Source: Clostridiaceae bacterium (GTDB taxonomy: Bacteria; Bacillota; Clostridia; Peptostreptococcales; Peptostreptococcaceae). Taken from it: a stretch of DNA of 64,000 bases. A program made the translations under genes and the position numbers. How positions within the stretch are numbered: position 1 is the first letter of the stretch; every line of letters begins with the position of its first letter. Under the pieces are notes generated by a model that worked only from the letters and a program-made list of their open reading frames with translations, did not search any database and was not told the origin of the DNA. Below, one piece after another: positions 12,004 to 21,183 of the stretch. The stretch is from contig CABIVQ010000001.1 of assembly GCA_902362365.1 (NCBI GenBank), positions 124,001 to 188,000 of the forward strand, read 5' to 3'.

Positions 12004-12942
12004 ATGAGTTATAATTTTAAGGATGTAATGAATAAACCAGAAAGATTAGCTGGTGGACATAGAATGTGTGCGGGATGTGGAGGAACTATTGCTGTAAGAA
12101 ACGTACTACGTGGATTAAAAGAAGAAGATCATGCAGTAATAGGAAGTGCAACAGGATGTTTAGAAGTTTCTACTTTTATGTATCCTTATACAGCATGGAA
12201 GGATTCTTTTATACATAATGCTTTTGAAAATGCAGCAGCTACAATAAGTGGAGTAGAAGCTGCTTATAAAGCAATGAAGAGAAAAGGTAAAATAGATGAT
12301 AGTTATAAACTTATAGCATTTGGTGGAGATGGTGGAACTTATGACATAGGATTCCAATCATTATCAGGCGCTATGGAAAGAAATCACGACATGGTATATG
12401 TATGCTATGATAATGGTGCTTACATGAATACAGGTATCCAACGCTCATCTGCAACACCAATGTATGCAGATACTACAACAACTCCAGTTGGAAGTAAATC
12501 ATCTGGAAAACCACAAAATAGAAAAGATTTAGCATCTATAATAGCATCGCATGATGTTCCATATGTAGCTCAAACAACATTTATAAAAAACTTTAAAGAT
12601 TTACATACTAAATCTGAAAAAGCTATATATACAGAAGGTGCAGCATTCTTAAATGTAATGGCACCGTGCCCAAGAGGATGGAGATATCCAGCAGAAGATA
12701 TGATGAAAATATGTGAGTTAGCAGTAGAAACTTGCTACTGGCCACTATTTGAAGTCATAGATGGGAAATGGATATTAAATTATAAACCAAAGAAAAAACT
12801 TCCAATTGAAGAGTTCTTAAAACCACAAGGTAGATTTAAGCACTTATTCAAAAAAGGGAATGAACATTTAATAGAAGAATTCCAAGCTGAAGTAGATAGA
12901 AGATGGAATGAACTATTAGCTAGATGTGGAGAAGAAATATAA
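12004..12942 (+). CDS. porB: 2-oxoacid:ferredoxin oxidoreductase, beta (TPP) subunit
   Basis: The thiamine-pyrophosphate-binding subunit, 312 residues. It has the CAGCG cysteine pair, the TPP motif GGDGGTYDIG and a downstream YDNGAYMNTG. The GTG at 11998 is in frame, but the G-rich ribosome-binding site at 11991-11997 is correctly spaced for ATG 12004. It completes the porGDAB operon and yields acyl-CoA and reduced ferredoxin. A branched-chain or 2-oxobutyrate preference is possible. Confidence 0.93.
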   Translation: MSYNFKDVMNKPERLAGGHRMCAGCGGTIAVRNVLRGLKEEDHAVIGSATGCLEVSTFMYPYTAWKDSFIHNAFENAAATISGVEAAYKAMKRKGKIDDSYKLIAFGGDGGTYDIGFQSLSGAMERNHDMVYVCYDNGAYMNTGIQRSSATPMYADTTTTPVGSKSSGKPQNRKDLASIIASHDVPYVAQTTFIKNFKDLHTKSEKAIYTEGAAFLNVMAPCPRGWRYPAEDMMKICELAVETCYWPLFEVIDGKWILNYKPKKKLPIEEFLKPQGRFKHLFKKGNEHLIEEFQAEVDRRWNELLARCGEEI

Positions 12943-13026
12943 TTTAACCTATCATTAAACATTATCATGAATGCTAGCCAAGAATATTTTAACAGAACTA
13001 AAAGATTATAATATTGACAACAGTTT

Positions 13027-13081
13027 CATCAAGATAGAAGTTTAGGTAATGCACTAAGCATTATCTAGACCTATTTTGATG
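13027..13081 (+). other. Long G-U-tolerant hairpin in the porB-nhaC interval
   Basis: An 11-bp outer stem (13027-13037 with 13071-13081) and a 13-bp inner stem close on an ACTAA loop. All three non-Watson-Crick positions are G-T pairs on the plus strand, which pair in RNA from this strand but would be A-C mismatches in the other. This favours a transcribed structure. No T-run follows, so it is not a simple terminator. It could be a 5' leader element of the transporter gene. Confidence 0.5.
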
Positions 13082-13139
13082 AGGAAATTCAATCAATAAT
13101 ATATAAATATTATAAAAAATTATTAAGGGGAGAAGAAAT

Positions 13140-14459
13140 ATGAATAAAAATGTTTCAAAAGGAAATCCATTGGCATTATTACCTATTGTTGTATTTTTAG
13201 TTTTATTTGTTGGAAGTGGAATTATAACAGGAGATTTTTATCAAATGCCAGTTTTAGTTGCATTTATGATAGCATCTGGGGTTGCATTATTATTTAATAA
13301 AAATGAAAAGTTTGACACTAAGATGGATATATTCTGTAAGGGTGCAGGAGACCCTAATATAGTTCTTATGTTAGTAATATTCTTATTAGCTGGAGCATTC
13401 GGAAGTGTTGCAAAGGCTATGGGTGGAGTTGACTCAACTGTAAACTTAAGTTTATCTGTATTACCTCCAAATCTTTTAGTAGCAGGATTATTTATAATAG
13501 GAAGTTTCATCTCTATATCAATGGGAACATCAGTAGGAACAATAGCAGCTCTTGCTCCAATAGGACTTGGAATAGCTGAAAAGACTGGAATTCCAGTAGC
13601 ATTAGTAACAGGAGCTATAGTTGGTGGAGCTATGTTTGGTGATAATCTATCTATGATATCTGATACTACAATAGCAGCGTGTAGAACTCAAGGTTGTGAT
13701 TTAAAAGATAAGTTCAAGGTGAATTTTTTAATCGTTTTACCGGCTGCTATACTTACTGTAATATTACTTGCCGTAATGACAAGTGGATATAAAGGGTCTA
13801 TGGGGCAAACGTATTCTTATGAATTTATTAAAGTTGTTCCTTATATAGCTGTTTTAGTAGGAGCTCTATGTGGAGTTAATGTTTTTGTTTTGCTTGGTGG
13901 AGGAATATTATTTGCTGGGGTTGTAGGAATGGCTACAGGTTCTCTTGATTTATCGGCGTTAATTCAAGCTATATCTGGTGGAATGGCTGGAATGCAAGAA
14001 TTATGTATACTAGTTTTAATAGTTGGTGGAGTTGTTGGTTTAATGAAACATAATGAAGGAATAGATTTTTTACTTCACTTTATAACTAGTAGAATAAATA
14101 GCAAAAAAGGTGCAGAGTTTGGAATAGCTGCATTAGTAAGCGTTGTAGATCTGTGTACTGCAAATAATACTATAGCAATAGTAACTGCAGGACCTCTTGC
14201 TAAAGATATAGCAGAGCAATATGACATAGATCCAAGAAAAACTGCAAGTATACTTGATATATTTTCAGCTTGTTGGCAAGGTATGATACCTTATGGGGCA
14301 CAACTTGTTACAGCAGCAGGAATAGTTGGAGTATCTGCTGTTGAAATAATAAAATACTTACACTACCCAATGTTAATGTTAGTATGTGGTATAGGTTCAA
14401 TAATCTTTGGAATACCAAAGCTAAAAAAGACTAAAGAAGATACAAGTAAAGTATCATAA
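13140..14459 (+). CDS. NhaC-family Na+/H+ antiporter-like transporter
   Basis: A 439-residue integral membrane protein with about 11 hydrophobic segments. Family motifs include ISMGTSVGTIAALAPIGLGIAEKTG and GAMFGDNLSMISDTTIAACRTQGCD (quoted from residues near 125-185). It belongs to the NhaC/ion-transporter superfamily. Some members of this superfamily have been proposed as methionine transporters (MetT-like). Its position after megL and por makes amino-acid import as plausible as Na+/H+ exchange; this is inference. AAGGGGAG precedes the ATG. A bidirectional terminator follows. Confidence 0.85.
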   Translation: MNKNVSKGNPLALLPIVVFLVLFVGSGIITGDFYQMPVLVAFMIASGVALLFNKNEKFDTKMDIFCKGAGDPNIVLMLVIFLLAGAFGSVAKAMGGVDSTVNLSLSVLPPNLLVAGLFIIGSFISISMGTSVGTIAALAPIGLGIAEKTGIPVALVTGAIVGGAMFGDNLSMISDTTIAACRTQGCDLKDKFKVNFLIVLPAAILTVILLAVMTSGYKGSMGQTYSYEFIKVVPYIAVLVGALCGVNVFVLLGGGILFAGVVGMATGSLDLSALIQAISGGMAGMQELCILVLIVGGVVGLMKHNEGIDFLLHFITSRINSKKGAEFGIAALVSVVDLCTANNTIAIVTAGPLAKDIAEQYDIDPRKTASILDIFSACWQGMIPYGAQLVTAAGIVGVSAVEIIKYLHYPMLMLVCGIGSIIFGIPKLKKTKEDTSKVS

Positions 14460-14466
14460 TAAAAAT

Positions 14467-14512
14467 GAAAAATCACTAGCTTAGTAGTAATTTACAGAGT
14501 TAGTGATTTTTT
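14467..14512 (+). terminator. Intrinsic terminator after the NhaC-like gene
   Basis: AAAATCACTA and TAGTGATTTTTT arms around a loop of about 20 bases. The A-tract before and T-tract after would allow bidirectional use. Confidence 0.8.
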
Positions 14513-14522
14513 ATAATGCTAA

Positions 14523-14586
14523 CTGCTAAAATTGAGCAACGGACGCAGTCGTTGGCGACATGAGCGAAGCGAATTTTTGTTAGCAG
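14523..14586. repeat. Imperfect palindrome with GC-rich core
   Basis: CTGCTAAAATT (14523-14533) and AATTTTTGTTAGCAG (14572-14586) are inverted with a 4-base bulge. The interior contains CAACG...CGTTG and GAGCGAAGCGAA and is much richer in GC than its surroundings. It overlaps the 3' end of the decayed ATPase gene. It may be a small dispersed repeat. Confidence 0.4.
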
Positions 14587-15251
14587 ACTTGCGTTTGAAG
14601 CAATTGTTTATTTTTAACCAGATAAGTTACATCAGATTTTTTCTCAATTTCGTTATTGTGAGTTACTAGTATAACAGTTTTATTATGTGCTCTTACTAAT
14701 TTTTCAAAGATTGATATTATCTCATTTGAAGTACTTTCATCTAAGTTTCCAGTAGCCTAATCAGCTAAGATTAAGTTTGATTCAGTAGCTAATGCTCTTG
14801 CAATGGCTACTCTTTGTTGTTGACCACCACTTAGAGTTAATACCTTTTGTTTTCCTTGTTCTTCAGTTAAGCCAACTTGTTTAAGTATTTCTATGGCCTT
14901 TTCCTTTTTATTAGGTCATTTTGTATCTTTAATTTCCATAGCACAAATAATATTATCTAAAGCACTCATATATGTTAGTAGATTATAGCTTTGGAATATT
15001 ATAGATATACACTTATTTCTATAATTAGAAAGACCTATGCTATTTATATTCTTATTATCAAATAAGATTGAGCCAGAATTAGCTTTATCAAGTCCAGCGA
15101 CTAATGACAAAAATGTTGTCTTACCAGAACCAGATGGTCCTATAATTGTATAAAATTTACTTTGTTCGAATTTAGCATTGAACTTATCTAAGATAACAGT
15201 ATTGTTATTGTAAGAATAAGTTATATTTTTAAATTCTAATATTGTATTCAT
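14580..15251 (-). pseudogene. Decayed ABC transporter ATPase (MacB/LolD type)
   Basis: The frame starts with MNTILEFKNITYSYNNN and carries Walker A GPSGSGKTT and a Q-loop region, then meets an in-frame TGA at 14916-14918. The same frame continues with the signature [15 protein letters not shown] and then a Walker B in which the catalytic Glu codon is replaced by TAG (LILAD-stop-ATGNLD). It ends at about 14580. Two nonsense codons, one at the catalytic Glu, make it a pseudogene. It was probably an antimicrobial-peptide or lipoprotein-type exporter ATPase paired with the permease remnant upstream. Confidence 0.85.
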
Positions 15252-15260
15252 ATAATCCTC

Positions 15261-15587
15261 CTAACTATGTTTACTTAAGATATTTTTAGGGTTAACTCTA
15301 ATCACCGTAACTGCTGGAGTGCAAGTTGCTATTAATGAGATAGCAGTTCCTAATGTTGCCATTTTGAAGAAGTCGCTACTTGAAACAGAAACATCAAGTT
15401 CGTCTATCACATCTACATCAGGTCTAGGCTTTGAGAACATTCCACTAAATCCTTTGTTTGAACCTCTATCTCCACCAGGCATCTCTGTAGCATTTACTTC
15501 ATTACTATTATAAGAAGATGAAATTATGGAAATAATATTAATATGAAAAGATTTAGAAGAGTGATTGTCAAAATGCTTATGAAACAT
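15261..15587 (-). pseudogene. C-terminal remnant of an FtsX/MacB-type ABC permease
   Basis: The frame ends with a typical permease C-terminus (one hydrophobic segment, then VIRVNPKNILSK), preceded by a Gly/Pro-rich stretch. Only about 80 convincing residues remain; the periplasmic-type domain and the other membrane spans are missing. The first 25 or so residues of the open frame do not look like the family. It lies 9 bases upstream of the decayed ATPase in the same orientation, so both are relics of one transporter operon. Confidence 0.65.
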
Positions 15588-15679
15588 AGTTATTGGATGT
15601 GAATGCTTGTATTAACAAGTCTATTATGATAGACTAAAAATGAATGAATTTTTTATCAGAAATGATAGGAGGATAACAT

Positions 15680-15907
15680 ATGTTAGGCAACGTTTTAATG
15701 GGATTACAAGTTGTATTAGGGATTATATTAATACTTGCTATAATGCCTCAAGATAGTAAAAGTGCTGTTCCTACACAATTTGGTGGGGAAGGAAGCCAAA
15801 GCTACTTCAAGCCAAAAGGTAAGGAAGCTTTCCTTGGTAGAGTTACAAAGATAGCAGCAGTATTATTCTTTTTAAATGCATTAGCATTAGCTGTTATAAA
15901 TAAATAA
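15680..15907 (+). CDS. secG: Preprotein translocase subunit SecG
   Basis: A 75-residue membrane protein with two hydrophobic helices (residues 4-22 and 53-72). They flank the family's loop with a Gln/Gly-rich GGEGSQSYF motif. It is part of the SecYEG protein-export channel. AGGAGG precedes the ATG by 7 bases. secG lies upstream of rnr in clostridia; here a palindromic element and an oppositely oriented AEC permease gene separate them. Confidence 0.93.
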   Translation: MLGNVLMGLQVVLGIILILAIMPQDSKSAVPTQFGGEGSQSYFKPKGKEAFLGRVTKIAAVLFFLNALALAVINK

Positions 15908-15975
15908 TAATAAGTAAATGGCCATTATTTAATATTATTTATAAATGACATTTTAAAAATTAAATTTAATTTTTA

Positions 15976-16131
15976 AAAAGGAGTTACTTTAGGTGTGGTT
16001 GAATACGGGCGCGCGGGTTTATATATAATTTGCCTTCCATGCAGCAAAATACGCTGCAAATGTCAGTGCAAATTATATATAAACCCTATACGCTAGGGTA
16101 TTCAACCACACCACTTAAAGTAACTCCTTTT
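15976..16131. repeat. Palindromic element A (about 155 bp) after secG
   Basis: The arms AAAAGGAGTTACTTTA-GGTGTGGTTGAATAC and its inverse (15976-16005 and 16099-16131) enclose a second perfect pair GGGTTTATATATAATTTGC / its inverse (16015-16033 and 16067-16085), and then a GCAGC...GCTGC hairpin. The whole piece can fold into one long stem. Its core and ends resemble the element at 19635-19717. It looks like a non-coding miniature repeat and could serve as a 3'-end structure for secG. Confidence 0.75.
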
Positions 16132-16155
16132 GTATTGTGGGAAAGAGATGAAATA

Positions 16156-17094
16156 TTAGATTAATGATAGTTGTTTTAGGGTTAGTATCCATAGGAATAC
16201 TGTTGGGATGCAGAATAAGCATGTAAACACTATTGATTGTTCTGCTAAGATGCTGTCTCCATCCATTTGTTTTGACATTTGGAAGGTTGAGACTGCTACG
16301 GGTGCTGCAAATATTAGTAGTATTGTTAGTAATTCGATACCTCTAAACCCTAGCTTTATTGCGATTGGTATAAATATAAGAGGTACGAAGATTAGTTTAT
16401 TGAAAACTATTATTATTGTGTGATTTAAATATTCTTTTATGTGACTAAATGAGAATGATCCACCTAGTAGTATTAATGATAGTGGGGTAGCTATTTTGGC
16501 TATGTCACTTACTGATTTTTCTATAAATGTTGGTAGAGTAATGTTAAGAGTAACAAATAAAATACCTATAGCTGATGCTATAATTAGTGGATTTGTGATT
16601 ATTCCTTTAAGAATTTTTTTTAAGTTTATTTCTCCGTCTCTAAACAATTCTAAAGAAATTACTGATAAAAGATTAAATAGTGGAACTATGACAGCAATTA
16701 GTAATGCTGTTGTACCAATATTTCCTTCACCATATATTGAAGTGGCTATAGGCATTCCAAATATAACAAAGTTACTTCTAAATATACCTTGAATCATGAC
16801 CCCTCGTTTTTTATTATCTTTTTCTATTTTAGGAATAAGGAAACATAGAACTACAAATAAGATAACTATTGAGCTAACTGAAAAGGTGATTAGGTTGATA
16901 TTAAAAGAACTTTTTACATCACTTTGATAAATATTAAAAAATAGTAGTATTGGTAAAAAAAACTTAAAACAAACACTGTTCATAACATTTAAGGTCTGTT
17001 TGTCTAAAAGTTTTATATACTTTAAATAATATCCTAAAGACATAATAATAAATAATGGTGTAACTACGTTAAAAGATAAAATAAAATTCTCCAT
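16156..17094 (-). CDS. AEC (auxin efflux carrier) family permease
   Basis: A 312-residue membrane protein with about ten hydrophobic segments. The N-terminal VTPLFIIMSLGYYLKYIKLL and the internal FFLPILLFFNIYQ pattern are typical of the AEC family, whose bacterial members export or import carboxylates such as malate or other organic acids. The substrate is unknown. GGGAGG lies 9 bases before the ATG on the minus strand. It is a single gene, convergent with secG across element A. Confidence 0.85.
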   Translation of the reverse strand: MENFILSFNVVTPLFIIMSLGYYLKYIKLLDKQTLNVMNSVCFKFFLPILLFFNIYQSDVKSSFNINLITFSVSSIVILFVVLCFLIPKIEKDNKKRGVMIQGIFRSNFVIFGMPIATSIYGEGNIGTTALLIAVIVPLFNLLSVISLELFRDGEINLKKILKGIITNPLIIASAIGILFVTLNITLPTFIEKSVSDIAKIATPLSLILLGGSFSFSHIKEYLNHTIIIVFNKLIFVPLIFIPIAIKLGFRGIELLTILLIFAAPVAVSTFQMSKQMDGDSILAEQSIVFTCLFCIPTVFLWILTLKQLSLI

Positions 17095-17475
17095 ATTTTA
17101 AGCCTCCCAATTTTGAATGTTCATACATTTCAGTTTAGATAAAAAAACTTTAAAAATCAATATATATTATGGCAAAATATGTAATAAAATAAGAGAGTAT
17201 AGTCATTAGATTTTATTTTATCTAAAACTGTGCTAGAATAACAAGGTATTCCAAATATTAGAAATATACAATAAAATAAAAAACTTAATATACTAAATAC
17301 ATTAAAAATTGATAATAATAAAGTATATATAGACAAACAGGGAAATTACAATTTCCTTAAAATAAAAAAGAAATTTATAGTGAATAGTTATAATGTTTTA
17401 GAAAATACATCGTATATATTTACTAATAAGAATTTTATAAATTTAATAATATAAAAAGAAATATAGGAGGCAATC
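17095..17475. other. AT-rich intergenic region before rnr
   Basis: No gene, hairpin with T-run or repeat recognised. It must contain the promoters for the leftward permease and for rnr. AT content is extreme, so promoter calls by eye are unreliable. Confidence 0.5.
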
Positions 17476-19623
17476 ATGGTACCAGGACTTAAAGAACGTT
17501 TATTAGGACTAATAAATGACTCGGCATATAGCCCTCTAAAGAAAGAGGAACTTGCTGTTATATTTGATATACATCCAGCAGAAATGCCAATGTTTTATAA
17601 TTTTTTAGATGAATTAGAAGAAGACGGATATATAGGAAGGACAAAAAAAGGAAAGATAATGTCATTAAATCAAATGGGATTATTTGTAGGTAAATTTGTA
17701 TCTCATAGAAAAGGGTTTGGATTTGTTGAGTCTGATGAAGAATATACTCAAGATTTATTCATACCAGCTGATAATGTAAATACAGCTATGCACAATGACA
17801 GAGTTATAGCAGAAATAGTAACTCCTGCCACTGATGATAGAAGAGCAGAAGGTAAGATAATAAAGGTAGTAAAAAGAGAAGTTACAGAAGTAGTTGGATT
17901 ATTCCAACCAAGTAAGAACTTTGGATTCGTAGTTCCAGATAATAAAAAGTTCAATCAAGATATATATATACCTAAGAAATTCTTCTCAGGTGCAAAGGAA
18001 AATGACAAGGTTGTAGTTGAAATAACAGTATGGCCATCAGAAGATAGAAAGCCAGAAGGTAAAATAATAGAAGTATTAGGTCAAAAAGGTGAAAGAGGAG
18101 TAGAAATAGATTCTATAGTTAAATCTCATGGTTTACCAGAAGAATTCCCTAAGAAAGTATTAGATGAAGCTGAGTTTGTTGCAGTACCTATTCCTGAAGA
18201 AGAAATTCAAAGAAGATTTGATATAAGAGATCTTAAGACTTTCACTATAGATGGAGAAGATGCAAAAGACTTAGATGATGCTGTTTCTATAGAAAAACTA
18301 TCTAATGGAAACTTCAAGTTAGGGGTTCATATAGCTGACGTTACTCATTATGTAAGAGAAAAAAGTAAGTTAGATAAAGAAGCTTTAAAAAGAGCAACTT
18401 CTGTTTACTTAGTAGATAAGGTAATACCAATGTTACCTAAGACACTTTCTAATGGAATGTGTTCATTAAATCCATTTGAAGATAAGCTTACTTTATCAAT
18501 ATTTATGGAAATAAATGATAAGGGTGAAGTTGTAAAACATGATATATATGAGAGTGTAATAAATTCAAAAGCTAGAATGACTTACACAGAAGTATCAGAT
18601 ATATTAGAAAAAGATGACCCATTATTAAAGAAAACTTTCTCTCATATGGTAGATGAATTTAAGATGTCAGAAGAATTAGCTAGAATTCTTATGAAGAGAA
18701 GAGAAAGAAGGGGATCAATAGACTTTGATTTCCCAGAAGCAAAAATCATCTTAAATAAAGATGGAGAAGTTGTTGATATCAAACATTATGAAAGAAGAAT
18801 ATCTAACAGAATAATAGAAGAGTTCATGCTTATAAGTAATGAAACTATAGCAGAGCACTACTTCTGGTTAGGATTACCTTTTGTTTATAGAGTCCATGAA
18901 ACTCCATCAGCTGAAAAGATGGAACAATTAAGCAAGTTCGTAGCTACATTTGGATATACAATAAAAGGTGACTTAGAAGATGTTCATCCAAAGGCTTTAC
19001 AAGCAATAGTTGAAAACATAAAAGGTAAAAGAGAAGAAGAAGCAATAAGTACAATATTACTTCGTTCATTAAAACAAGCAAGATATGAACCAACTTGTTT
19101 AGGTCACTTTGGTCTTGCGGCTAAATACTATTGTCACTTTACTTCTCCAATAAGAAGATATCCAGATTTACAAATACACAGAATTATAAAAGAACAATTA
19201 AATAATAAGATAAATCAAAAAAGACAAGATCAGTTAAGTAATATAGTTGAATATGCATCTACTCAATCTTCTGAAAGAGAAAGAGCGGCAGAACTTGCTG
19301 AAAGAGATGTCCATGATTACTATAAAGCTTGTTATATGGCTGATAAAGTAGGTCAAGAATTTGAAGGAACTATATCAAGTGTAACTAACTTTGGCATGTT
19401 CGTTGAGTTAGAGAATACTATAGAAGGTCTTGTTAGACTTGCTAATATGGCAGATGATTATTATATTTATGATGATATGACTTATACTATAATTGGTGAG
19501 AGAACTAAGAAGACATTTAGAATAGGTGACCCTGTTAGAATTAGGGTTGATAGAGTAAATGTAGATTTTAGAGAGATTGATTTTGAATTATTAGAAAAAA
19601 TAGAAGAAGATACTGCTGAGTAA
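17476..19623 (+). CDS. rnr: Ribonuclease R
   Basis: A 715-residue 3'-5' exoribonuclease of the RNB family. Residues 1-65 form a winged-helix region, two cold-shock/OB domains lie at about 70-205 (each with an RKGFGFVES or KNFGFVVP motif), the RNB catalytic domain is at about 250-580 (DGEDAKDLDDAVS metal site, HFTSPIRRYPDL), and an S1 domain lies at about 635-710. RNase R degrades structured RNA and works with SmpB-tmRNA in trans-translation, consistent with smpB and ssrA just downstream. AGGAGG precedes the ATG by 8 bases. Confidence 0.96.
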   Translation: MVPGLKERLLGLINDSAYSPLKKEELAVIFDIHPAEMPMFYNFLDELEEDGYIGRTKKGKIMSLNQMGLFVGKFVSHRKGFGFVESDEEYTQDLFIPADNVNTAMHNDRVIAEIVTPATDDRRAEGKIIKVVKREVTEVVGLFQPSKNFGFVVPDNKKFNQDIYIPKKFFSGAKENDKVVVEITVWPSEDRKPEGKIIEVLGQKGERGVEIDSIVKSHGLPEEFPKKVLDEAEFVAVPIPEEEIQRRFDIRDLKTFTIDGEDAKDLDDAVSIEKLSNGNFKLGVHIADVTHYVREKSKLDKEALKRATSVYLVDKVIPMLPKTLSNGMCSLNPFEDKLTLSIFMEINDKGEVVKHDIYESVINSKARMTYTEVSDILEKDDPLLKKTFSHMVDEFKMSEELARILMKRRERRGSIDFDFPEAKIILNKDGEVVDIKHYERRISNRIIEEFMLISNETIAEHYFWLGLPFVYRVHETPSAEKMEQLSKFVATFGYTIKGDLEDVHPKALQAIVENIKGKREEEAISTILLRSLKQARYEPTCLGHFGLAAKYYCHFTSPIRRYPDLQIHRIIKEQLNNKINQKRQDQLSNIVEYASTQSSERERAAELAERDVHDYYKACYMADKVGQEFEGTISSVTNFGMFVELENTIEGLVRLANMADDYYIYDDMTYTIIGERTKKTFRIGDPVRIRVDRVNVDFREIDFELLEKIEEDTAE

Positions 19624-19634
19624 GGTAGTTAAAG

Positions 19635-19717
19635 GGTGCGTGATATGGAGTTTTGACTCATGCAAAGCAAAGTGCGCTTTGCAAATGAGTGGAAAACATC
19701 CATATTCACACAACACC
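19635..19717. repeat. Palindromic element B (about 83 bp) after rnr
   Basis: Starting 12 bases after the rnr stop, GGTG-GTGA-TATGGA-GTTTT-ACTCAT-GCAAAGC folds on its inverse (GCTTTGC...ATGAGT...AAAAC...TCCATA...TCAC...CACC). The core CATGCA..GCAAA.T.CGCT..GCAAATG is shared with element A, as is the right end ATTCA...ACACCA. No T-run follows. Confidence 0.7.
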
Positions 19718-19768
19718 ATCCATGAAAAATATACTTAGTGTTAGTTGGATGCTTAAAATTTTAGAAAA

Positions 19769-20344
19769 TTATAGTTCTGATATACTTTGTATAAGGTTAA
19801 TGCTGGATGCAAGTTGGATTATATTTGGTAAAAAGCTATATGCATCATCTTGAAATATTTTTAAGTTTGGTGGATTATAAGTGAATCTAAATAATATTAC
19901 TATTGTAAATATTAGTACTATTAGTGATAGTATACTTAATATAGGGGATACTTGGGGTGCTAATAATACTTTTTCTATAATTTTCAGTGGTATTATTATT
20001 GATATTGCATATATAGCTAAATCTATTGGTAACACTGCTTTTTTTGTGAATGATACATATAATAAAAATAAGAGCATTATTATAGCTATTGGAAGAACTG
20101 CAGCTATAGCTAGTGATGGCAGCAAGTTATTTATATCATTTCGGCAAATTAAGTATATTATTAGTGTTATTAATAAAAGTGGATATACTGATAGTTTTAC
20201 ATGTTCCCAAGCACTTTCATTTATAGCAGAGAAATACCCTAATATGTGATTTTGATCTAAAAAGTCATATAAGTAGTGGAGTAGGACTCCTAATATGATA
20301 CTAAATATAATACCTATAATTATATGTTTTCTTAGTGATTTCAA
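19769..20344 (-). CDS. Hypothetical integral membrane protein (possibly DUF6512-like)
   Basis: A 191-residue protein with five or six hydrophobic segments. The first loop contains a conserved-looking motif HILGYFSAINESAWEHVKL, which resembles a group of uncharacterised clostridial membrane proteins (DUF6512-like by memory, not verified). The start is TTG with AAGGAGATG 5 bases upstream on the minus strand. It sits between rnr and smpB in the opposite orientation and breaks that conserved order. No function can be assigned. Confidence 0.7.
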   Translation of the reverse strand: MKSLRKHIIIGIIFSIILGVLLHYLYDFLDQNHILGYFSAINESAWEHVKLSVYPLLLITLIIYLICRNDINNLLPSLAIAAVLPIAIIMLLFLLYVSFTKKAVLPIDLAIYAISIIIPLKIIEKVLLAPQVSPILSILSLIVLIFTIVILFRFTYNPPNLKIFQDDAYSFLPNIIQLASSINLIQSISEL

Positions 20345-20594
20345 AATATCATCTCCTTAATTACTTTTATGATAGTATTCCAAGTAAACAATATTTAGAT
20401 ACAATTTTTTTTAGACATACTATATTCAATAAAAAATAAATAAGAATTAAAGTGCATATTTATTACGTTTAAAATTAATAATAAGCTTATAATGAATTTT
20501 AGTATTCTTGACTATAAAGCATAAATATGGTATATTTTTACTTATAATATATATTTTTAATTAATGAAATTTTTTAGTAAAGAAGGTGAACTTG

Positions 20595-21050
20595 TTGTCA
20601 GGTAAAAAAGTATTAGCTACAAATAGAAAAGCAAGACATGAGTATTTTATAGAAGAAACTTATGAATGCGGTATAGAACTTAAAGGGACAGAAGTAAAGT
20701 CAATTAGACAAGGTAAGATAAATCTAACTGATGGATTTGCATCTGTTGATAATAGTGAAGTATTTTTAAAACAAGTTCATATAAGTCCTTACGAACAAGG
20801 AAATAGATTTAATGTTGATCCACTTAGAGTAAGAAAATTATTACTTCACAAAAGTGAAATAAGAAAACTTATAGGGGCAACAACTATAAAAGGATATTCT
20901 TTAATACCATTAAGTGTTTACTTAGTAAGAGGCAAAGTTAAAGTAGAATTAGCTTTAGCTAAAGGTAAGAAGTTATACGATAAGCGTCAAGATTTAGCTA
21001 AGAAAGATGCTCAAAGACGTATAGAAAGAGAAATGTCAGGAAGATACTAA
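20595..21050 (+). CDS. smpB: SsrA-binding protein SmpB
   Basis: A 151-residue partner of tmRNA in rescue of stalled ribosomes. It has [27 protein letters not shown] (quoted from residues 9-35), the KGKKLYDKR motif and a basic C-terminal tail. The frame opens at GTG 20586, but AAGGTG at 20583-20588 is correctly spaced for the TTG at 20595, giving [15 protein letters not shown] as in other SmpB proteins. The TTG at 20592 is an alternative. ssrA follows 133 bases downstream. Confidence 0.95.
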   Translation: MSGKKVLATNRKARHEYFIEETYECGIELKGTEVKSIRQGKINLTDGFASVDNSEVFLKQVHISPYEQGNRFNVDPLRVRKLLLHKSEIRKLIGATTIKGYSLIPLSVYLVRGKVKVELALAKGKKLYDKRQDLAKKDAQRRIEREMSGRY

Positions 21051-21183
21051 AAAATCCATTAACTAACATTGATTTTTGAAGCTAAAAATATTATATTATA
21101 AATACATCAGAAATAAGACAACTGAATAAAGAAATGATGAAGTTTGCGAAAATAGTATAGTCTCAAAGACTTTAAACTACCAC

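Noticed and set aside
19881-20249. Plus-strand frame of 122 codons opposite the membrane protein
   Set aside because: The minus-strand frame has membrane helices, a ribosome-binding site and a fitting start; this one is its shadow.
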